64,000 nucleotides of DNA from CAUUCF01 sp963543695 (GTDB taxonomy: Bacteria > Pseudomonadota > Gammaproteobacteria > UBA9339): assembly GCA_963543695.1 (NCBI GenBank), contig CAUUCF010000001.1, positions 62,001 to 126,000 on the forward strand, given 5' to 3'. The notes beneath the pieces are model-generated. The model was given only the letters and a program-made list of their open reading frames with translations. It made no database searches and was not told where the DNA came from. Of the stretch, positions 52,353-61,340 are shown piece after piece; the stretch's first letter is position 1, and every line of letters starts with the position of its first letter. The translations under genes were made by a program, and so were the position numbers.

Positions 52353-54547
52353 TATTCCTTTGCTGGGTTAATTTCTAACTGTAACAAATTAGCATTAGTA
52401 ATCGGAGTAATTTGTTTTATATCGATCAGGTGAACGTTTTTACCACGTTTTCCTAGGGATTGTCGGTATTGGTTAACTGCTATCGTTAATTGTCCTTTAG
52501 TAGTATTTGCCTGAAAGACGTCTGCCCAATTAACTAATTTAACCACGGATAGTTTTTCTTCTTTATTTAGGTTAATTAACTTAACTCCTTTGCCTCGGTT
52601 AAGAAGAGGAATGGCTTTTAAGCTAATCACGGAGATTTTACCGGTAGAAGTAAGTAACATTAAACCTTCAAAATTTTGAATCAACATCGGTTCTAACGGT
52701 AAATAATGGGCGGCTATTTTTAAAAAATTTTTACCTTGACGGTATTTCGTAATTAAATTTTTAATCGGGCTGATAAAACCATAACCTTGTTCGGTGGAAA
52801 AAAGTACTAATTGATCTAGCTCGCCAAGTACTAACCAAGCCGCAGGAGTTTTTAGGTCTAATTTAGCACTTAATGGTTCTCCTAAAGTACGATTAGAGGG
52901 TAATTCTTTGGTTTTTAAGGTATAAATTTGTCCACTTTGGTCTAACACGATAGTAGGTTGCTGTAGTTTACCTTGAATCATTTGCTTTAGATGATCCCCA
53001 TTTTTATATTGCACTTCAGGATAATTATTTTTACTTAACCTGATCCACCCTTGTTCAGATAAAATTACGGTCACTGGTTCATTAGGGACATCTTTTTCTA
53101 GATTTAGCAGTTTTGCTGATGGACGAACTACTAGTTTAGTTTTACGTTCGTCTCCGAACTGTTTAATTAACGTTAATAATTCTGTTTTAATTAATTTTTT
53201 CGGATTCAACAGAAAATTCTGGTATTCATTTAATTTTTTTTGTAGTTCGCTTTGTTCTTGTTTTAATTTCAATTCTTCTAATTTAGCTAAAGCTTTTAAT
53301 TTTAGTTCTAAAATAGCGTCTACTTGATTTTCGTTCAGATGAAAACGTTTCATTAAGGTATTTCGAGGTTGATCCGCTTCTCTAATAATCCAAATTACTT
53401 CTTCTAGAGCATTAAAGACGATTAATAGGCCATTAATGATGTTGAGCCGTTCTTTAATTTGGGATGAACAAAAGGTTAAACGTTTAATTATCGTATTTTC
53501 ACGATAATCAAGCCATTCGGCTAGAATTTGTCTTAATCCTTTAACTTGAGGACGTCGATTTAAACCAATCATGTTTAAATTAATATGGTAATTATTTTCT
53601 AGCTGAGTTTTGGCAAAAAGGTGAAGCATCATCTCGTCTAAGTTAGTTTTTCCCTTAAAAGATAAAACTAAACGTACTGGGGTTTGATGATCAGATTCAT
53701 CCCTAAAATCTTCTAACGTCGGTAGCTGTTTAGTTTGCATTAAATGGGCCAGTTGTTCTTCGATGCAAGCAGAAGAAATTTGGTATGGTAAACTGGTAAT
53801 AATGACTTTTTGGTTTTCTATGCGGTACGTGGCTCTTAATTTGATGGTTCCGGTACCATTTCGGTAGATATCTGCTAATTCTTGTTGGGTATTAATAATT
53901 TCTCCACCGGTAGGAAAGTCGGGAGCAGGAAGGTACGTTAATAGGGTTTCTAAAGCTACTTCAGAGTTTTCTAATAGGGCGATGCATGCTTTTAACGTTT
54001 CGGTTAAATTATGAGGGGGGATGTAAGTTGACATTCCTACTGCAATTCCCATCGTGCCGTTCAGGAGGATGTTAGGTACCTCCGCAGGTAATAAAATAGG
54101 TTCTTTTAAAGTACCGTCAAAATTAACTCCCCAATCGATGGTACCGAGCTCTAATTCTCTGAGCAGTAAAGTAGTATAATTAGCTAAACGGGCTTCGGTG
54201 TAACGCATTGCGGCAAAAGATTTAGGGTCATCAATGGATCCCCAGTTACCTTGTCCTTCAATTAAAGGGTAGCGGTAAGAAAAATTTTGTGCCATTAAAA
54301 CCATCGCTTCGTAGCAAGCAGTATCTCCGTGAGGATGGTATTTACCTAATACATCGCCAACCGTACGAGCAGATTTTTTAAATTTAGCCGTATTTTTTAA
54401 CCCTAATTCAGACATTGCGTAGATAATGCGTCGTTGCACAGGTTTTAAACCATCTTCTAATCGAGGCAAAGCACGATCTAAAATGACGGACATGGCGTAA
54501 TTTAGGTAAGCTTCTTCGGTAAATTTTTTCAGAGAAATCTGTTCCAT
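52352..54547 (-). CDS. parC: DNA topoisomerase IV subunit A
   Basis: Decatenates chromosomes. The catalytic Tyr lies in AAMRYTEARL. DGLKPVQRRIIYAM and the quinolone-determining region GKYHPHGDTACYEAM are clear; Thr stands where E. coli ParC has Ser80, a natural variant rather than a classic resistance change. The C-terminal beta-pinwheel is present. 731 residues. parE is not in the window. Confidence 0.95.
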   Translation of the reverse strand: MEQISLKKFTEEAYLNYAMSVILDRALPRLEDGLKPVQRRIIYAMSELGLKNTAKFKKSARTVGDVLGKYHPHGDTACYEAMVLMAQNFSYRYPLIEGQGNWGSIDDPKSFAAMRYTEARLANYTTLLLRELELGTIDWGVNFDGTLKEPILLPAEVPNILLNGTMGIAVGMSTYIPPHNLTETLKACIALLENSEVALETLLTYLPAPDFPTGGEIINTQQELADIYRNGTGTIKLRATYRIENQKVIITSLPYQISSACIEEQLAHLMQTKQLPTLEDFRDESDHQTPVRLVLSFKGKTNLDEMMLHLFAKTQLENNYHINLNMIGLNRRPQVKGLRQILAEWLDYRENTIIKRLTFCSSQIKERLNIINGLLIVFNALEEVIWIIREADQPRNTLMKRFHLNENQVDAILELKLKALAKLEELKLKQEQSELQKKLNEYQNFLLNPKKLIKTELLTLIKQFGDERKTKLVVRPSAKLLNLEKDVPNEPVTVILSEQGWIRLSKNNYPEVQYKNGDHLKQMIQGKLQQPTIVLDQSGQIYTLKTKELPSNRTLGEPLSAKLDLKTPAAWLVLGELDQLVLFSTEQGYGFISPIKNLITKYRQGKNFLKIAAHYLPLEPMLIQNFEGLMLLTSTGKISVISLKAIPLLNRGKGVKLINLNKEEKLSVVKLVNWADVFQANTTKGQLTIAVNQYRQSLGKRGKNVHLIDIKQITPITNANLLQLEINPAKE

Positions 54548-54656
54548 ATTAACTTTAATTTTTTAGCGTTGTTTTCAAAATAACAAAAATAGGAAAATTT
54601 TGCACAATTATTATTTTAAAAAGACAAGCAAGACAAGTGAAACAAAGGGTGAACAT

Positions 54657-55841
54657 TTAATTTTTATCGAGGAAAGAAAGGCGAACGATGCATTCTCCGT
54701 CTTGAAGTTTAATTTTTAAAGTAGGTTGTTTTTTTAATTGGTTTATTTTAGAAATAATTTGATTGTTTTGAGGATTGAAAAGTAAACTAAATCCCCTTTG
54801 TAAAGGATGAGTAGGGTTTAAAGCCGTTAATTTAGTATTTAGAAGGTAGATTTTATTTTGTTGCTGCAGAAAATAACGTAAGATTTTTTGTTTTAAAAGG
54901 TTATTTAAGTTTTGTAATCGTTGCCATTGTTGGGTAATGATTTGGTAAGGATTTTTAAGGCGATGAGCGAGGAGGTTAATTTTTTGCTGATGATTTTCTA
55001 GTTGTAATTTCGTTTTTAAAACGAGCATTTTTGCTATTCGAGATAAATTCGCGTTAATATTTTGGTATTTTTGCATGATTAATTCTGCAGCTGCAGTAGG
55101 GGTGGGAACTCGATAATCGGCAACGAAATCGGCGATGGTAAAATCTGTCTCATGGCCAACTGCACTGATAATCGGAATGTTAGAAAAACGGATTACTTGG
55201 GCTAATTGTTCGTCGTTAAAAGCCGATAAATCTTCGGTACTTCCTCCTCCACGGGCTAAAATTAGTAATTCACATTCGTTGCGTTGATTGGCTAAATTGA
55301 TGGCTTGGATGAGCTGTTTAGTCGCTTCTTTCCCTTGAGTTAATACTGGGTATATAAAAATTTTAATGGCGATTTTTAACGTAGACAATAAATCTTTAAT
55401 GACGGCGCTTTGAGGTGAAGTAATCAATCCTAAAGTTTTAGTAAACGTAATCGGCCGTTTGTTTGCTTGATCAAACCAACCTTGTTTTGCTAATTTATTT
55501 TTTAAGAAAAGAAATTGTTCGTAATAAATGCCTGCGCCTAATAACTTAATATGATGGACAATGAGTTGAAAATCCCCTCTAGGTTCGTATAAAGAAACGG
55601 AAGCAGTAACGAGGACATTGGCACCATTAGTTATTAAAAAATTAGGAAGAAACGATTTAAAAAGTACAGCCTTTACTTGAGCTTTACTGTCTTTTAAAGT
55701 GAAATAACAATGTCCAGAGGGAGAAAAAGTAAGATTGGTAATTTCACCTTCTACGAAAATCGCTTCGAACGTATTTTCTAGATAACGCCTTGTAAAAGCA
55801 GTTAGTTCTGAAATTTTAAATATTTTTTTAGCTAACATCAT
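54657..55841 (-). CDS. xseA: Exodeoxyribonuclease VII large subunit
   Basis: Degrades single-stranded DNA with XseB. The N-terminal OB fold has IFVEGEITNLTFSPSGHCYFTLKD; the catalytic core includes RGGGSTEDLSAFNDE, SAVGHETDFTIADF and DYRVPTPTAAAE; a long coiled coil and the end motif LQRGFSLL follow. 394 residues against 456 in E. coli, with a shorter coiled coil. xseB is not seen nearby. Confidence 0.94.
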   Translation of the reverse strand: MMLAKKIFKISELTAFTRRYLENTFEAIFVEGEITNLTFSPSGHCYFTLKDSKAQVKAVLFKSFLPNFLITNGANVLVTASVSLYEPRGDFQLIVHHIKLLGAGIYYEQFLFLKNKLAKQGWFDQANKRPITFTKTLGLITSPQSAVIKDLLSTLKIAIKIFIYPVLTQGKEATKQLIQAINLANQRNECELLILARGGGSTEDLSAFNDEQLAQVIRFSNIPIISAVGHETDFTIADFVADYRVPTPTAAAELIMQKYQNINANLSRIAKMLVLKTKLQLENHQQKINLLAHRLKNPYQIITQQWQRLQNLNNLLKQKILRYFLQQQNKIYLLNTKLTALNPTHPLQRGFSLLFNPQNNQIISKINQLKKQPTLKIKLQDGECIVRLSFLDKN

Positions 55842-55909
55842 TATTAATCTATAATAATTAGTTTCTTTAAAAAAGAAAGTGAAAAATCGCTTTCTCGAGA
55901 AAAAAATAC

Positions 55910-55938
55910 TTGACCATCTATAATTTCACTGCTATAAG
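55910..55938 (+). promoter_or_regulatory. Sigma-70 promoter for the HU gene
   Basis: TTGACC at 55910-55915 and TATAAG at 55933-55938 with an optimal 17-nt spacer, about 47 nt before the ATG. Confidence 0.7.
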
Positions 55939-55985
55939 AAATAAGTATTAAGTGCAAATATAGAGTAGGAGTAAAGGAGATTTTT

Positions 55986-56258
55986 ATGAATAAAAATGAG
56001 TTGATTGATGCTATTGCTGAGAAATCAGAATTGTCTAGAGTAGCAGCTGGTCGCGCTTTGTCTGCCACGATTGAAACAATTGTGAAAGCTTTAGGGCAAG
56101 GTGATAGTGTTACTTTAGTTGGTTTTGGTAGTTTTTTAGTTAGCCAACGTAAAGCTCGTGATGGTCATAATCCGCAAACGGGTGAAGTGATGAAGATTCC
56201 TGCGATGAGGATTCCTCGTTTTCGTCCTGGTAAACTTTTAAAAGAGGCCGTAAAATAG
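55986..56258 (+). CDS. hupB: DNA-binding protein HU
   Basis: A 90-residue histone-like protein. MNKNELIDAIAEKSELS at the start, GFGSF, then the DNA-clamping arm RKARDGHNPQTGE and FRPGK.LKEAVK. The alpha/beta type cannot be told apart; a single HU is likely, as is usual outside enterics. A Shine-Dalgarno (AAAGGAG) precedes it. Two tRNA genes follow within 110 nt and may share its transcript. Confidence 0.95.
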   Translation: MNKNELIDAIAEKSELSRVAAGRALSATIETIVKALGQGDSVTLVGFGSFLVSQRKARDGHNPQTGEVMKIPAMRIPRFRPGKLLKEAVK

Positions 56259-56267
56259 TTTTTGTAA

Positions 56268-56343
56268 GGGTACTTAGCTCAGTTGGTAGAGCATCGCCTT
56301 TACACGGCGGGGGTCAGGGGTTCGAGTCCCTTAGTACCCACCA
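56268..56343 (+). tRNA. tRNA-Val (anticodon TAC)
   Basis: A 76-nt cloverleaf: acceptor GGGTACT/AGTACCC, D-loop AGTTGGTAG, anticodon loop TTTACAC with anticodon TAC, T-loop GTTCGAG, and CCA encoded. It lies 9 nt after the HU gene. Confidence 0.97.
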
Positions 56344-56366
56344 TTAGTGTTAGATTAATTAGAGGA

Positions 56367-56444
56367 GGAGTGGTAGTTCAGTTGGTTTAGAACGCCTGCC
56401 TGTCACGTAGGAGGTCGCGGGTTCGACCCCCGTCCACTCCGCCA
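56367..56444 (+). tRNA. tRNA-Asp (anticodon GTC)
   Basis: A 78-nt cloverleaf: acceptor GGAGTGG/CCACTCC, long D-loop (AGTTGGTTTAGAA), anticodon loop CTGTCAC with anticodon GTC, T-loop GTTCGAC and encoded CCA. Val then Asp is a common order of adjacent tRNA genes. The 199 nt after it show no other RNA gene. Confidence 0.97.
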
Positions 56445-56643
56445 TTTATCTAGAAGTTATCTCTGAAAATTTAGTTCGTTGATTTAGGTTTGTTTTTTAT
56501 TTCGTTCCAAACAGTTATCTATACAATAATTTTTGGTATTTTATTTGATAATCTGTTAAGATAATTAACGTCGTTGCGATTAATTGACGTATTTATATTG
56601 AAGTTATTTTTGAGCTTATTATAAAGGTTGAAAGGAGAACAAG

Positions 56644-57165
56644 ATGGAGCAAATCAGCAATAACGGGATTAATAAAATTGTCGAAAAAAAAGAACATAAG
56701 GGGATTAAAATCTTGATCTTCATTTTGTTGATTATAATGGCGTTAGACTGTGGAATTGAACCATACGTCAAAAGAAATTTAAATGAAGCCGGGAAAGTTT
56801 TCGTAGAAACGGGCCATTTATTTAAATTTTTGTGGAACGCAAAAGGAAAAAATAAAAATAAATTGGTATCGATCAATCAATCATTATCTTTTGAAATAAA
56901 AGAAGATCAAGCTTTTGAAACAAGTATGGGTAGACAATATTGCCTAAACTTATTAAGTAGTAATGACGCTACTTTAGTAAAGCAATTGCAAACGAAAGTT
57001 CAACGATTAGGAATCTCGGTTGACGTTAACCATGCTTATAATCATTATTTGGTAATTGCTGGACCTTATAGTAATTTAAGTACAGCTAGAGCGATTAAAA
57101 AACGGTTGTCAGAACATCAAATCGATAGTACTTTGGTGGTGCAGAAAAAAGAGAAAACAAACTAA
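56644..57165 (+). CDS. SPOR-domain membrane protein
   Basis: A 173-residue bitopic protein. A cytoplasmic basic N-terminus, one membrane helix (about residues 24-40, GIKILIFILLIIMALD), a linker, then a SPOR domain (about 97-170, from GRQYCLNLLSS to IDSTLVVQK) with the usual YLVIAGPYSN core. SPOR domains bind denuded glycan at division sites, so a FtsN- or DedD-like role is likely; which one cannot be told. Shine-Dalgarno AAAGGAGAAC lies before the ATG. Confidence 0.8.
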   Translation: MEQISNNGINKIVEKKEHKGIKILIFILLIIMALDCGIEPYVKRNLNEAGKVFVETGHLFKFLWNAKGKNKNKLVSINQSLSFEIKEDQAFETSMGRQYCLNLLSSNDATLVKQLQTKVQRLGISVDVNHAYNHYLVIAGPYSNLSTARAIKKRLSEHQIDSTLVVQKKEKTN

Positions 57166-57183
57166 ATTTGTAATTTCTAGTTA

Positions 57184-58038
57184 TTAATCGTTGTTGAAAT
57201 GTTGTACGAGTTTTAATTGCTTTGCCTTGACCATCCCTAAACCAATGAATTGGTTTAAATAGTATAGCTTTTTATAGCCGTCGGTGGAGCAGAAGTTTGT
57301 TTGAAAACCAGTTTTTAAGTGCAGGTACGTTTGATCGTTTAAGTTAATCGATTCTTGTTCGGCAAAAACTGTTTCTAACGGTAAAAGATGGTGAGTAACA
57401 TCGGTAGTTTCTAACGTTTTAAAATCGACCATTTGGTTTTCAGTTAACGCCGCAATCGCAGTTCTTCTTAAACGATAAACGTAGGCTCCACAATTTAGTT
57501 TGTTGCCTATGTCTTCAATTAAGGTACGAATGTACGTACCTTTACTGCAACGGACAGAAAGTTCGAAAAAAGGGGGATTAAAAGTCAAAATTTCCAGTTG
57601 GTTAATCGTGATTTCGCGAGCGGGGCGTTGGACGTTTTTCCCTTGTCGAGCTAAACGATATAGCGGAATGCCTTGTTGTTTTAAAGCTGAGTACATTGGG
57701 GGTATTTGGAGTTGTTTACCTAAAAAAGTATCAATAGTTTTTTTAAAAAGATCGTAAGATAAATTTTGCCATGGTCCGCCAGCTATTTCTTCGGTTTCTC
57801 GGTCACCGCTTGCGGTCGTAAAGCCGAGCTTGCCCGTCACTAAATAACTTTTATCAGCATCTAATAAATATTGGACGAATTTAGTAGTTTTACCTAAGAA
57901 TAAAAGTAACATTCCGGTAGCCGCTGGATCTAAAGTGCCTGCGTGTCCAATTTTTGTTTGAGTTAATCTTTTAACTTGCTGGACAGCGTAATTAGAACTC
58001 CAACCGTAAGGTTTATCTAAAATAATAATGCCGTTCAT
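57184..58038 (-). CDS. truB: tRNA pseudouridine-55 synthase
   Basis: Makes pseudouridine 55 in the T-loop of tRNAs. GIIILDKPYGWSSN opens it, the catalytic Asp is in GHAGTLDPAATGMLLL, and RCSKGTYIRTLIEDIG follows. 284 residues. The C-terminal PUA part is reduced. It begins directly after rbfA, the conserved rbfA-truB pair; infB, nusA and rpsO are not next to it here. Confidence 0.95.
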   Translation of the reverse strand: MNGIIILDKPYGWSSNYAVQQVKRLTQTKIGHAGTLDPAATGMLLLFLGKTTKFVQYLLDADKSYLVTGKLGFTTASGDRETEEIAGGPWQNLSYDLFKKTIDTFLGKQLQIPPMYSALKQQGIPLYRLARQGKNVQRPAREITINQLEILTFNPPFFELSVRCSKGTYIRTLIEDIGNKLNCGAYVYRLRRTAIAALTENQMVDFKTLETTDVTHHLLPLETVFAEQESINLNDQTYLHLKTGFQTNFCSTDGYKKLYYLNQFIGLGMVKAKQLKLVQHFNND

Positions 58039-58365
58039 TTACGTTACTTGGTTAATTAGCTGTTGTATTTTATTTGCACGTTCTTCCGTTTGATCGTACT
58101 GAAAAAGGAGGAGTGGAGTTAGCCTTAAATTTAAGCTAATAGCGATTAAATGTCTTAAATAAGGTTGTTTTTGGGTTAAAATTTTTTGAGTATTTTGCTG
58201 CTCTAAAGGGTCTAGGAGATTGTAGTAGATTTTAGCCGTTTCTAGCCGGTTAGATACTTGGACGTCGGTGATAGAAATTTTTGTAAATTGTTCTCGAATC
58301 AAAATTTCACCTAAAGTACGTTTAATTGCGGCTGCTACTTTTTGTCGCTTTATTGAACTAACCAT
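58039..58365 (-). CDS. rbfA: Ribosome-binding factor A
   Basis: A 108-residue KH-like 30S maturation factor, needed for 16S 5'-end processing. The pattern VAAAIKRTLGEIL, ISITDVQVSNRLETAKIYY and LRHLIAISLNLRLTPLLLFQYD is typical. It is followed immediately by truB. Confidence 0.93.
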   Translation of the reverse strand: MVSSIKRQKVAAAIKRTLGEILIREQFTKISITDVQVSNRLETAKIYYNLLDPLEQQNTQKILTQKQPYLRHLIAISLNLRLTPLLLFQYDQTEERANKIQQLINQVT

Positions 58366-58419
58366 AAAATACCTTTTTTCTTCTTAAATTATACTAACGA
58401 AGTTTAGTTAGCAAGTTCT

Positions 58420-59556
58420 TTACTGGGGGTTATTATTAACGTACTGGAGAATGCCCTGAGCAATTTGGAAAGCTATTTGGTTTTGATAATTTTTGTCCAG
58501 TAATTTTTTTTCTTCTTGTTGATTAGAAATAAAGCCCGTTTCGATTAATAACGACGGTATTTCAGGAGCTTTTAGCACTAAAAAAGCAGCTTGTTCTACT
58601 ATTTGACTATGTAAAGGGGTGATCTTTTTAAGGTTTCGTAACAGATAATTGCCGATCATTAAGCTGTTTTTAATCGTTGCCGTTTGAGCCAAATCTAATA
58701 AAACGGTTTTCACGATTAAGTCTTTATCTTGTAATTCTCGACCTAATTCAGATTCGTTTTCTTTTTTAGCGATCCATCTCGCGGTTTCACTAGTAGCTCC
58801 TTTCGGAGAAAGGGCAAAAATAGAGGCGCCTTGAGCCTGACGATTCCAGTGCGCATCGGCATGTATCGAAATGAAAAGGTCGGCTTGATGCTTTCTAGCG
58901 ATTTGGAGTCGCTGTCTTAAAGCGATAAAGAAATCTTGTTCTCTGGTAAGAAAAACTTCAAGGTGACGTTCTTTTTTTAGGTAAAAAGCGATTTTTTGAG
59001 CGATAATAAGGTTTAAATTTTTTTCTAACGTTCCTCGGACGCCAACGGCTCCAGAATCTTTTCCACCGTGTCCTGGATCTAAAACGACCGTAAATTTTTT
59101 AGCTTTGGGCGGTTGGTTTAATTCTAAAACTACGTTTTGCTTACGGGGATTATCAAACTGATTTTTATAGATTTGTTCGGCTATTAATGTTCCTAAAGAA
59201 TCGCTTTTCGTGATATCGAGAACTAAACGATCGGGATCTGTTAGGTAAAAAGAGCGTAATTCGATGGGAGTTTGAAACTCTAAATCACAAATTTTAGCGT
59301 TAAAATGGAGATTCTTTAGTAAAGAATGAGGAGCTATTTTAGGAGGTTGCTGACTAATATTAACCGTTTCTGGAAAAGTTAACTGCCAATGTTGTAAAGA
59401 TATTTGCTTGAGTAGCGGTTTTTGTTTAGTTTCAAAAACAATTCTGGTGCTATCTTCTTTGGCGGAAAGACGATAAATAATCGTTTCCCCTTTGATCGAA
59501 GTGCTGATAATGATTAAATAAAAAATGGCTAGGTTTTTAAACCATTTCGAAAACAT
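58420..59556 (-). CDS. N-acetylmuramoyl-L-alanine amidase with AMIN domain
   Basis: A 378-residue periplasmic amidase of the AmiB/AmiC type that splits septal peptidoglycan at division. A signal peptide (residues 1-23) leads to an AMIN domain (about 25-120), then the Amidase_3 core: VLDPGHGGKDSGAVG with the zinc His, FISIHADAHW with a second His, and SLLIETGFISN with the catalytic Glu. No LysM tail. The AMIN domain suggests targeting to the septum or wall. Confidence 0.92.
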   Translation of the reverse strand: MFSKWFKNLAIFYLIIISTSIKGETIIYRLSAKEDSTRIVFETKQKPLLKQISLQHWQLTFPETVNISQQPPKIAPHSLLKNLHFNAKICDLEFQTPIELRSFYLTDPDRLVLDITKSDSLGTLIAEQIYKNQFDNPRKQNVVLELNQPPKAKKFTVVLDPGHGGKDSGAVGVRGTLEKNLNLIIAQKIAFYLKKERHLEVFLTREQDFFIALRQRLQIARKHQADLFISIHADAHWNRQAQGASIFALSPKGATSETARWIAKKENESELGRELQDKDLIVKTVLLDLAQTATIKNSLMIGNYLLRNLKKITPLHSQIVEQAAFLVLKAPEIPSLLIETGFISNQQEEKKLLDKNYQNQIAFQIAQGILQYVNNNPQ

Positions 59557-59719
59557 AAAACCAATCCTTAACTGACAAAATTTATAATACTGGTAATCAA
59601 GCTAAATGTAAATAATCTACTCCGAACGTAGTTGAAGGCAAATTATTTAAAAATGCTTGTGTTGGAACTTTTCTTTAGTTAAACTATTATACGAACGTTG
59701 AAAAGAGGGAAGGGAAATT

Positions 59720-60400
59720 ATGAAAGTATATGAATCAGAAAAAGTTGTTCTCAAAGAAGAAATGATGAATACTTCAGTGGAGGTTATTCGACAAGGATAT
59801 TTTTTATTGGGATTAACGTTATTATTTAGTGCGATAACTTGTTTTCTAACGTTAACTGGATGGTTGCCATTAATTATGAATGGTTTTCTGGGTATTATTT
59901 TATTATTCGGTAGTTTATGGTTAGCGCAAGCGTATAGCCATTCTAAAACGGGTTTAATCTTTACTTTTATTTTTACAGGGTTAATGGGTAATTACGTTGC
60001 TCCGATTTTAGCTTATTATTTAAGTAATTTTACGAATGGGTTTGGTTTAGTGCTGGGTGCGTTATTTGGTACGGCTGGAATCTTCTTTAGTCTATCTTTA
60101 TACGTATGGATTAGTAAGAAAAATTTTACTTATTTATACGGTATGTTATGGGTTGGTTTATTAGCAGCATTTGCCATTTCATGTTTAAGTTTATTTTTAG
60201 GTTTAAATTTTATGCAGGGGGTCATTTCAACGATCATGGTGATTGTTGCTTCTGGTTTTATTTTGGCGGACACCAGTTTGGCCATTCACCGAGGAATTCA
60301 TAACCCCATTTTATTAGCGGTTAATTTATACGTAGATATTTGGAATTTATTTTTACATTTATTGCGTATTTTATCGATTTTTGCAGGGAAAGAAAAATAA
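59720..60400 (+). CDS. Bax inhibitor-1/YccA family membrane protein
   Basis: A 226-residue protein with seven hydrophobic segments. The family signature is near the end: FILADTSLAIHRG, then LYVDIWNLFLHLLRIL. YccA in E. coli modulates FtsH protease; whether this one does is inferred. A short soluble N-terminus (about 22 residues) precedes the first helix. It is alone, 31 nt before the L,D-transpeptidase gene. Confidence 0.9.
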   Translation: MKVYESEKVVLKEEMMNTSVEVIRQGYFLLGLTLLFSAITCFLTLTGWLPLIMNGFLGIILLFGSLWLAQAYSHSKTGLIFTFIFTGLMGNYVAPILAYYLSNFTNGFGLVLGALFGTAGIFFSLSLYVWISKKNFTYLYGMLWVGLLAAFAISCLSLFLGLNFMQGVISTIMVIVASGFILADTSLAIHRGIHNPILLAVNLYVDIWNLFLHLLRILSIFAGKEK

Positions 60401-60431
60401 AAAAAATTAATAAGGAGATTGTGATACGGAT

Positions 60432-61331
60432 ATGAATAAATTTCTAAGTTTAATGATGGGTTGTTTGCTCCCTTTTTTGATAGAAGCAGGGGAATATTCA
60501 ATGCCGTCGTTAGGTAATGATCTAGTAGGAGAGAATTATGTAATCGAAGTGAAAAAAGGAGATTCTCTAACGAATATTAGGCAAAAACATGGGGTTAGTT
60601 ACGAAGAGTTGTTAGCCGCTAATCCCGAGATTGATTTTTATAAATTAAAAATTGGTCAGAAGGTCATGATTCCTAAGCAATTTATTTTGCCTGTTTTTAG
60701 AGAAGGGGTAGTAATTAATGTTCCGGAATTACGGATGTATTATTTTACGGGAGGAAAAGTTTATACGTTTCCGGTGGGGTTAGGTCGAGAAAAATGGCGT
60801 ACTCCGTTATTTGTTACTAAGGTAGTGAATAAGAAAGCTGATCCTAGTTGGCATGTACCTAGTAGTATTCGCGATTATGTTTATCAAACTACCGGAGAGA
60901 AATTACCAGACGTAGTAGCTCCTGGTCCTTCTAACCCACTGGGTAAATATGCGATTTATTTAGAAGTAGGGAGTTATTTGATCCATGGAACTAATCGTCC
61001 GTCTACCGTAGGAGCATTCATTAGTTCGGGTTGCGTGAGAATGTTACGTGCTCCTTTACAGTTTATTTTTAACAAAATTAAAATTGGTACCCCGGTTAGA
61101 ATTATCTATTATCCGGTTAAAGCAGGATGGTTAAACAATGACTTTTATTTAGAGGTACACAAAGAGATTAGTTATTACGAAAAAGCACAAGAAAACGAAT
61201 TAAATAATTCGGATACGAAGGAAATTCTAGAACAGGCGATGGGAAATACTCCAGTTAATGTAGACTACGAAGCTTTACAAAAAGTGATCAAAGAACAATT
61301 AGGTATGCCTACGGTAATTGGGCATCGTTAG
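60432..61331 (+). CDS. L,D-transpeptidase with LysM domain (YkuD/ErfK type)
   Basis: A 299-residue periplasmic enzyme that makes 3-3 peptidoglycan cross-links or attaches Lpp. A signal peptide (to about residue 19) is followed by LysM (YVIEVKKGDSLTNIRQ...LKIGQKVMIP) and the YkuD core, with HGTNRPSTVG and the catalytic SSGCVRM. The rest of the tail is uncharacterised. Which reaction it performs depends on whether Lpp exists, which the window does not show. Confidence 0.9.
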   Translation: MNKFLSLMMGCLLPFLIEAGEYSMPSLGNDLVGENYVIEVKKGDSLTNIRQKHGVSYEELLAANPEIDFYKLKIGQKVMIPKQFILPVFREGVVINVPELRMYYFTGGKVYTFPVGLGREKWRTPLFVTKVVNKKADPSWHVPSSIRDYVYQTTGEKLPDVVAPGPSNPLGKYAIYLEVGSYLIHGTNRPSTVGAFISSGCVRMLRAPLQFIFNKIKIGTPVRIIYYPVKAGWLNNDFYLEVHKEISYYEKAQENELNNSDTKEILEQAMGNTPVNVDYEALQKVIKEQLGMPTVIGHR

Positions 61332-61340
61332 TATGGTAAA

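Noticed and set aside
54330..54350. Thr at the ParC Ser80 position as quinolone resistance
   Set aside because: Known resistance changes are bulky or charged (Ile, Arg); Thr can be natural, and the downstream Glu is intact.
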